NCBI RefSeq assembly: GCF_002221595.1
Contig: NZ_NHMP01000004.1
Span: 62,001-126,000, forward strand
Length of the DNA: 64,000 nucleotides
Origin: Turicimonas muris
GTDB taxonomy: Bacteria > Pseudomonadota > Gammaproteobacteria > Burkholderiales > Burkholderiaceae_F
Reading direction: 5' to 3'
Position numbers and translations under genes: made by a program. The notes beneath the pieces are model-generated. The model was not told the DNA's origin and made no database searches. It was given only the letters and a program-made list of their open reading frames with translations. Shown here piece after piece: positions 38,153 through 44,074 of the stretch (the stretch's first letter is position 1; each line of letters begins with the position of its first letter).

Positions 38153-39133
38153 ATGTCACACGTTGCAGAAACAGTAAAACAGATAATTGAACCCGTCGCT
38201 TCTGATTTAGCTGAAGTCGAGAAAGCGGTACTTAGCGATCTGCAAAGTGATATTCCTCTGATAAAGAAGATAAGCGATTACATTGTTTCTGCCGGCGGCA
38301 AAAGAATGCGACCTTTAATTCTTATCCTTATTGCCAGAGCGTTGGGCTATCAAGGAAAGGAACATATTTTCCTGGCTACGATGATTGAATATGTCCATAC
38401 AGCCAGCCTCCTGCATGACGACGTCGTCGATGAAAGCGATCTCAGACGCGGAAAATCAACAGCTTGCTTTAAGTGGGGAAATTCAGCTGCCGTTCTGGTA
38501 GGCGATTTCATGTACTCTCGGGCTTTCCAATTAATGGTCAAAACCAAAAACATCCGAATCTGCGAAATCGTCTCCGGTGCCGTCAATCGAGTCTCCGAAG
38601 GCGAGGTAATTCAGCTTCTTAACATCCACGATACCACTGTAGACGAGAAGCGCTACTTTGAAGTCATTGAAAGAAAGACCGGAGTTCTATTCGAAGCCGC
38701 CGCCCGGATGGGAGCAACGATTGGAGGAGCAACTAAAGAAGAAGAAGAAAAGCTCACACAGTACGCCTTAGCCTTAGGAACGGCCTTCCAAATTATCGAT
38801 GACGTTTTAGATTACCGCGGCGATGAAGAAAAGACCGGCAAAGCCTTAGGTGCAGATTTGCGTGAAGGCAAAATGACGATGCCCTTGATCTATGCATTGA
38901 GAAAATGTTCAGACGAAGAGGCCAAAGAAATTAAAGAAGCCGTTAAACAAGGGGAAGGAGATCTCAACTCCATTACTCGTATTCTTGAAGAGACAGGAGC
39001 AATTGAAGAATGCGCAATCACCGCAAAACAAATTGTTTCTTCCGGAATAGATGCGATTTCTTTCTTAAAACCTTCCCTTTATAAAGAATCTTTGGTAAAA
39101 TTGCTCTCCTTGACTGTGGAGAGAGATTTATAA
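38153..39133 (+). CDS. ispB: Octaprenyl diphosphate synthase
   Basis: A 326-residue all-trans polyprenyl synthase that makes the C40 side chain of quinones. Two aspartate-rich motifs are seen: LLHDDVVDESDLRRG and FQIIDDVLDYRGD. KRMRPLILIL near residue 55 and GGATKEEEEKL are also typical. The start has a strong ribosome site (GGAGGAGCAATG). tRNA-Pro follows 23 bp downstream. The product supports the quinone pool used by the respiratory reductases in the window. Confidence 0.95.
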   Translation: MSHVAETVKQIIEPVASDLAEVEKAVLSDLQSDIPLIKKISDYIVSAGGKRMRPLILILIARALGYQGKEHIFLATMIEYVHTASLLHDDVVDESDLRRGKSTACFKWGNSAAVLVGDFMYSRAFQLMVKTKNIRICEIVSGAVNRVSEGEVIQLLNIHDTTVDEKRYFEVIERKTGVLFEAAARMGATIGGATKEEEEKLTQYALALGTAFQIIDDVLDYRGDEEKTGKALGADLREGKMTMPLIYALRKCSDEEAKEIKEAVKQGEGDLNSITRILEETGAIEECAITAKQIVSSGIDAISFLKPSLYKESLVKLLSLTVERDL

Positions 39134-39156
39134 TTACTCTCTGAAGTTAAAAATGT

Positions 39157-39233
39157 CGGAGTATAGCTCAGCCCGGTAGAGCACTGCGTTCGGGACGCAG
39201 GGGTCGTAGGTTCGAATCCTGTTACTCCGACCA
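39157..39233 (+). tRNA. tRNA-Pro (CGG anticodon), copy 1
   Basis: A complete cloverleaf with encoded CCA. The acceptor arm is CGGAGTA / TACTCCG, the anticodon stem CTGCG/CGCAG encloses TTCGGGA (anticodon CGG), and the T arm is GTAGG-TTCGAAT-CCTGT. It lies just after ispB and probably serves as the insertion site for the adjacent integrase-bearing element. Confidence 0.97.
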
Positions 39234-39241
39234 AATCGGAG

Positions 39242-39353
39242 TGACAAGCAATGACAAGTCATACAGAAAACTCCGTAAATGTCGCTTTTTCGAACACCTT
39301 TTAGTAAATCTCCCTGTGACAAACCGTGCCAACCAGTGCCAAACAATGACATG
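39242..39353 (+). repeat. Helically phased TG(A/C)CA repeats, likely integrase/excisionase arm sites
   Basis: Short repeats begin at 39242, 39252, 39317, 39327, 39337 and 39347: TGACAAG, TGACAAG, TGACAAA, TGCCAAC, TGCCAAA, TGACATG. Within each cluster the spacing is exactly 10 bp, so all face one side of the helix. They lie between tRNA-Pro and the integrase start, where arm-type binding sites of tyrosine integrases are expected. Confidence 0.6.
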
Positions 39354-39417
39354 GTTTTAGGATGACTATTTTTATGTCTGTTAAAATTATAAAAAACAGC
39401 ACTCTCAATAGTCATCT

Positions 39418-40761
39418 ATGCCACAAAGAGCGAAAGAGTTATCTGCACTTGCCGTTAAACGACTTACCGAGGTTGGGTTTTACTTTTTGGGCGGAGTGCC
39501 AGGCTTTGCCCTCAAGGTCCAAAAGAACTCAGCCAGTTACGTTTTAAGATATTCGGATGCCTACGGAAAAAAGCATGACGTTTTCATCGGTCCGCGCTCT
39601 GTTCTGAGCTTATCCCAAGCACGGGGTATTGCATTAGAGCTGAAAGCCAAGATTCTTGCGGGAAGAGATCCTCTTGAAGAAAAGAAACAAGCTCGACAAA
39701 AAATCAAAGAAGAGAAAAAACAGCAACAAATCCCAAACTTCGAAAAAGTAGCTAATGATTGGCTTAAGGATCGCGCAAGAAACGGATTTTTCCGAAACAA
39801 CCCGGAAGGTGAAATCCGAACGTTTTGGGTTTTAAATCGGCATATTTTCCCAAAACTCGGGGCTAAATCTATCAATGCAATAACACCTGAAATGATCAGG
39901 GATATTATCGGACCTTTATGGGAAACTAAAACAAACACTGCTCAAAAAGCACTAACCTACTTACGGCAGATTTTCAACTGGTCAATTGCTCTTCGGATTA
40001 GGGAAGACCGCGAAAATCCTGCTGATTTGAGATCTGCGCTAGGCGTTCTGCTCGAACCTCAAAAACGAAATCGACGCGAAAAAGAAAATCATGCTGCCAT
40101 CAGCGTTGAGGAGCTTCCAGCGCTTTATGCCGCGCTGGATAAACTTCAGGGAACCTCTCCTCGTGCTTGTCAGTTCGCGATCCTTACCGCTTCTCGATCC
40201 AAAGCGGTACGGCTCGCAACTTGGGATGAGTTCGATCTCGAAAACAAGATATGGAATATTCCGCTTGAACACGACAAAATGAAACAGGCGAAGAGAGACA
40301 GAACCATTCTTCTTTCTGACGAAGCTGTCCAACTACTTAAAGATTTGCCAAGATACACCGGACAAACAAAAGTCTTCTTAAGTAATCAAATGCAAACATT
40401 GTCTGATATGACTATGTCGATGGTTCTTAGGCGATTGCATAAAAAGCAAAAAAATATAGACGGTATCGGTTGGATTGATAAAGAAAAAAGCCAGAGAACC
40501 GAAAAAGATTGCATCGTTACTCCTCACGGTTGTGCACGTGCAACATTCAGAACTTGGGCAAAAGACGACACTATTGGGAACAATAAAGTCTTTGATCAAG
40601 AAGCTGTAGAACTTTGTTTATTGCATTCAAAAAGAGACGTCTATAACGGTGCTTATGACAGGGCGAGGCTTTTAACCGAAAGAAGAAAAATAATGGATGC
40701 CTGGGGAAAGTATTGTATATCTGCGGTTCGAGAAAAAACATCTCAAATAAAAGACTCGTGA
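39418..40761 (+). CDS. int: Tyrosine recombinase/integrase of the island (P4-like) family
   Basis: A 447-residue site-specific recombinase. The N-terminal DUF4102-like arm-binding domain (about 8-95) has GFALKVQKNSASYVLRYSDAYGKKHDVFIG (landmarks). It is followed by a core-binding SAM-like domain (about 105-200). The catalytic residues are Arg260 (LTASRSKAVRLATWDEFD), His370 and Arg374 (PHGCARATFRTW), His403 (LLHSKRD) and Tyr413 (NGAYDRA). It starts 185 bp after tRNA-Pro copy 1 and stops 52 bp before tRNA-Pro copy 2, so it targets the tRNA-Pro site. No clear ribosome site precedes the ATG. The frame is intact, so the element may be excisable. Confidence 0.93.
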   Translation: MPQRAKELSALAVKRLTEVGFYFLGGVPGFALKVQKNSASYVLRYSDAYGKKHDVFIGPRSVLSLSQARGIALELKAKILAGRDPLEEKKQARQKIKEEKKQQQIPNFEKVANDWLKDRARNGFFRNNPEGEIRTFWVLNRHIFPKLGAKSINAITPEMIRDIIGPLWETKTNTAQKALTYLRQIFNWSIALRIREDRENPADLRSALGVLLEPQKRNRREKENHAAISVEELPALYAALDKLQGTSPRACQFAILTASRSKAVRLATWDEFDLENKIWNIPLEHDKMKQAKRDRTILLSDEAVQLLKDLPRYTGQTKVFLSNQMQTLSDMTMSMVLRRLHKKQKNIDGIGWIDKEKSQRTEKDCIVTPHGCARATFRTWAKDDTIGNNKVFDQEAVELCLLHSKRDVYNGAYDRARLLTERRKIMDAWGKYCISAVREKTSQIKDS

Positions 40762-40812
40762 GAAACTTACTTTATTCTGTAGACGTGATAGACTACGTGT
40801 CTTTGGTGAAAT

Positions 40813-40889
40813 CGGGGTGTAGCTCAGCCTGGTAGAGTACTGCGTTCGGGACGCAGGTGTCGGAGGTTCAAATCCTCTCACCCCGACCA
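40813..40889 (+). tRNA. tRNA-Pro (CGG anticodon), copy 2
   Basis: A complete cloverleaf with CCA. The acceptor arm CGGGGTG/CACCCCG differs from copy 1, while the D arm and the whole anticodon arm (ACTGCGTTCGGGACGCAGG) are identical to it. The next base after CCA is the stop codon of the convergent mobC-type gene. It is either carried by the element or restored by it. Confidence 0.97.
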
Positions 40890-41492
40890 TCACATTTTTA
40901 TATTAGTTCTCGTCTTTGCGCTTTTCAAAATCTTCTCCGTTTTGTACAAATGATTTTCAATAAATGAACTTAATTTGGCAATTTGGAGCTTAAGTTCTTT
41001 GAATGGGATTGACCTTTTCTCGCGATTGTCCACCAATATATTCAAGGCATGAGCAATTTGGTTTAAGTTAACTCCGATTTTATTCATCGCAACTGTCGAA
41101 TCGATAACGGCCTCCCTTTCTTTTTCCAACAACATTATCGTACCTAGAAGATCCTTTCTAAGAAGCAACGTAAGGTAACCTTGTTTAGAAACGCCGAACT
41201 CTTTGGCTCTGCAATCTAATGCGGCCAGCTCACTTTTTGTTAACCTTAAGAAAAGAGGAATCTTTTTCTCTTCTGGGAATTCTTCTGCTTTGGCTTCAGA
41301 AAAAACAGTCCTAATAACACTTTTGTCCGAAGAGTTTTTCTGGCCTTTCAGCTTTTCTTCGATAGTTGCATTAATAAATGCCGAAAGACTTTCTCCGGAT
41401 TTTTTCGCATACTCCTTGGCTGCATCTTTTGTTTCCGTTTGAACGCGAGCCGTAAGAACACTGGTTTTCTTTTCTGAACCTCTTTTTGGCAT
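40890..41492 (-). CDS. mobC: MobC-like mobilisation protein with N-terminal ribbon-helix-helix
   Basis: About 200 residues from the start at 41492 (MPKRGSEKKTSVLTARVQTE). That start is chosen because the upstream extension of 53 codons crosses hairpin DNA and looks non-coding. The N-terminal part (about 8-52) resembles a ribbon-helix-helix domain (SVLTARVQTETKDAAKEYAK, SLSAFINATIEEKL). The C-terminal part fits the MobC relaxosome family: IPLFLRLTKSELAALDCRAK, then MNKIGVNLNQIAHALN. MobC helps a relaxase open oriT DNA. No relaxase gene is in the window. Its stop abuts the CCA end of tRNA-Pro copy 2. A candidate oriT lies upstream. Confidence 0.75.
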   Translation of the reverse strand: MPKRGSEKKTSVLTARVQTETKDAAKEYAKKSGESLSAFINATIEEKLKGQKNSSDKSVIRTVFSEAKAEEFPEEKKIPLFLRLTKSELAALDCRAKEFGVSKQGYLTLLLRKDLLGTIMLLEKEREAVIDSTVAMNKIGVNLNQIAHALNILVDNREKRSIPFKELKLQIAKLSSFIENHLYKTEKILKSAKTRTNIKM

Positions 41493-41538
41493 GACAAACC
41501 TTTTTGGTATTAACTCAGATCGTGTGTAACGTATCCAC

Positions 41539-41600
41539 CGAACGCTCCCGCGTTCGACCGCCTTAGCGGTGTGGCAGGACAACCGAAAATGAAATTTTCG
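41539..41600. repeat. Cluster of three short hairpins upstream of mobC
   Basis: Stems are CGAACGC/GCGTTCG (41539-41556), CCGC/GCGG (41558-41569) and CGAAAAT/ATTTTCG (41584-41600). The first and third are followed by ACCG, giving the shared ending TTCGACCG. The same ending follows the palindrome at 46862. Confidence 0.55.
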
Positions 41601-41635
41601 ACCGAGCCCTCGGCGAGGTGTTGATGCATCTATGG

Positions 41636-41675
41636 TATCAAATGTATACATTTGATATCAAGATGCGATCCTGCC
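41636..41675 (+). other. Candidate origin of transfer (oriT) with IncP-like nic site
   Basis: A perfect 22-bp palindrome (41636-41657; half-site TATCAAATGTA) is followed 10 bases later by ATCCTGCC (41668-41675). IncP/RP4-type (MOBP) nic regions have the consensus YATCCTG|Y with an inverted repeat on the 5' side. The predicted nick is after G41673. It lies about 145 bp upstream of the mobC-type gene, the usual relaxosome layout. No relaxase is visible. Confidence 0.5.
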
Positions 41676-41703
41676 TTAGCAGTAGTTAGTCGTACATCCT
41701 CAG

Positions 41704-42480
41704 TTGTTATCCCCAATTCAGCTTGTCAAAATTGTGGGTAACTACTCTGGCTGCTGAGAGTTGTCCGCATTTTCTCCCGGTAAGCGCTTGTCTCCGAAAC
41801 TGGCCGTAGTGAACCAAGTGAAAATTCTGGGCAACTCGAAGCCGAAAAGTTGATACGGATCAACTTTTGACTTCTCACGAAGTGGAGGCTCTATCTTTTG
41901 AAAAATCCGGCAGTAACCCATGCTGGCGGAATTTTCCTCTCTTCAGCATTGCCGGCAGAGACGGAATGCCGAAGCTGATTTCTGATTTGATTTTCAGAAA
42001 AAGTTGTTCCAGAACAACTTTTTCCCGATCCGATTTTTCTGTTGCCGTCTTTTTCAGCAGTTATCCCTAATCCGGGTTGCCAAGGATTGTGAGTAACCGC
42101 TCTGGTTGCTGAGAGTTGTCCTCATTTTCTCTCGGTGAACGCTTGTCTCCGAAACTGGCCGTAGTGAACCAAGTGAAAATTCTGGGCAACTCGAAGCCGA
42201 AAAGTTGATACGGATCAACTTTTGACTTCTCACGAAGTGGAGGCTCTATCTTTTGAAAAATCCGGCAGTAACCCATGCTGGCGGAATTTTCCTCTCTTCA
42301 GCATTGCCGGCAGAGCCGGAATGCTGAAGCTGATGTCCGATCTGATTTCAGGAAAAGTTGTTCCGGAACAACTTTTCCCCGATTCGATTTTCCTGTTGTG
42401 GATTTTTTCAGCAGTTATCCATAATTTGGTTTAGCAAAATTGTGGGTAACTGCTCTGACCGCTGAGAGTTGTCCTCATTT
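41704..42480. repeat. 355-bp tandem direct repeat built of hairpins (2.2 copies)
   Basis: Units begin at 41704, 42059 and 42414 (partial), exactly 355 bp apart. Each has an imperfect inverted pair at its start (GTTATCC(C/A).. and ..GTGGGTAAC). A second stem is GTTGAT-ACGG-ATCAAC. A third is a TTCAGCATT/AATGCTGAA arm with inner CCGG/CCGG (perfect only in unit 2). The fourth is a very strong palindrome: GAAAAAGTTGTTC/GAACAACTTTTTC at 41997-42024 in unit 1, and a 28-bp perfect palindrome with half-site GGAAAAGTTGTTCC in unit 2. A short open frame repeated inside the units (for example 42222-42434) has no ribosome site and is not called. The tandem array ends 71 bp before the mod start. Confidence 0.85.
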
Positions 42481-42550
42481 TCTGGAAGTTCTGCTATGGC
42501 AATGTTTTAGAATTCAAGGGCCTGAAAGAATCAATTTAAAGAATACCAAA

Positions 42551-44069
42551 ATGCCGCTTTTAACTTGGATTAACGACAAAAGAGCACGTAGTGCTGCGAC
42601 AGAAGTTCCCTTCCATCTTTTAAAGAAAATCTCCTCCTATGGTGATGAGAAGGCCGTAAAAGAAAATCTGCTAATTCAAGGAGATAATCTTCTCGCACTC
42701 AAGGCATTACTGCCATTTTATCGGGGGGGGGGTGAAGTGTATTTATATTGATCCTCCTTATAACACTGGGAGCGCTTTTGAACACTATGATGACCATTTA
42801 GAACATTCTCAATGGCTTTCCATGATGTACCCTCGTTTGGTCCTCCTTCGTGAGTTTTTATGCGAGACCGGAACGATTTGGATAACATTAGACGATAGAG
42901 AAGTTCACTATGCGAAGGTTATATGCGACGAAATTTTTGGCCGTAAATGTTTTGTTAGTAGCGTAATTTGGAAATCAAGTGACAATAGCAACAACGATGA
43001 AAAGAAAATTTCAACCGACCATAACGAGATATTAGTTTATTCAAAATCTGAAGGATGGATTAGCAACAAACTAAACGATCCGAATAAGAGAGCACATTTC
43101 AAAAATCCGGATAACGATCCAAACGGCCCTTATTTTGATGGGAATCCCCTTAACTCTCCAAACTACCGGGAAAATTTAATATATGACATTGTGGCCCCAA
43201 ACGGAAACATCATAAAGCCACCAAAAAATGGTTGGAGATGGTCGAAAGAAACGTTAAAGGACAAATTGCAAAGTGGGGAAATCCGTTTCAACAATTCTAT
43301 GAATGGGATCTTTAGGAGGACGTACCTTAAAGATATGGCTGGTCTTCCACCGTCTTCTCTCTGGGTTGACCATGAAGAAACCGGACACAACCGTAGAGCA
43401 GCTACGGAACAAAAGCAACTAATAAAAGATAGTGGACAAACTCCTTTCAAGACTCCTAAACCAGAGACTCTGATTAAGAGGATTATTGAGATTTCTACTT
43501 CTCAAGGCGACCTTGTTCTCGATTCATTCCTTGGTTCTGGAACTACTGCGGCGGTTGCACATAAAATGCGAAGGAAATATATAGGAGTTGAACTTGGAGA
43601 ACACGCACGCACACATTGCCTGCCCCGGCTTGAAAAAGTAATACAGGGAGAAAGGGGCGGCGTTAGCGCTGTTGTTGGATGGACTGGTGGGGGAGGTTTT
43701 TCCTTTTATGAGTTAGGTCCGAAAGTTTTCGATCAATTTGGCAGTATCAACACAAATGTTGATTTTGAAACTCTCGCTGCATATATCTGGCAAAAAGAAA
43801 CAAATACTGTAACAGTTCCGTCTAAGTCTCCTTATCTCGGAACCACTGACGAAGTTTCTATTTTTCTCCTTTATAACGGAGTCCTAGGCGATAAAAAACC
43901 GGAAGCAGGTAATGTTCTTACTCCAAAGATCCTACGGATATTAGAAAAAGAGTATCCGATAAGCAGACAAAAAATCATTTATGGGGAAGCCGTAATTGGC
44001 CTCTCGGAAACAGAGCTCAATAAAAAAGGTATCACTTTTAAACAAATCCCCTACGATATAACGGAGTAA
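42551..44069 (+). CDS. mod: Type III restriction-modification methyltransferase (Mod), phase-variable, out of frame here
   Basis: DNA adenine methyltransferase subunit of a type III system. The N-terminal part starts at 42551 (MPLLTWINDKRARSAATEVPFHLL, then NLLIQGDNLLALKALLPFYRG). At 42723-42732 a run of ten G shifts the frame: G10 reads RGGGEVYLY-stop at 42751. Nine G would read RGGVKCIYIDPPYNTG and continue to 44069 (505 residues). The continuation has the DPPYN catalytic motif, then the target-recognition region, then DSFLGSGTTAAVAH (SAM site), the beta-class order of type III Mod proteins. It is in operon with res (5-base gap). As sequenced the gene is OFF; slipped-strand change of the G tract would switch it ON. 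Confidence 0.9.
42723..42732 (+). repeat. G10 homopolymer tract in mod (phase-variation switch)
   Basis: Ten consecutive G lie inside the mod reading frame, immediately before the catalytic DPPYN motif. G9 and G12 give the full frame; G10 and G11 do not. Confidence 0.92.
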
Positions 44070-44074
44070 TTTTT

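Noticed and set aside
40672-40893. Open frame on the minus strand across tRNA-Pro copy 2 (GVRGFEPPTPASRTQYSTRL)
   Set aside because: This is the well-known spurious translation of the antisense strand of a tRNA gene. A similar one crosses copy 1 (39134-39415).
41636-41660. Palindromic stretch considered as part of a CRISPR or terminator
   Set aside because: No spaced repeat series is present and there is no T-tail; oriT fits better. No CRISPR array was seen anywhere in the window.
42222-42434. Short open frame present in both 355-bp repeat units
   Set aside because: It follows the repeat hairpins, has no ribosome site and resembles no protein; the repetition comes from the DNA repeat.
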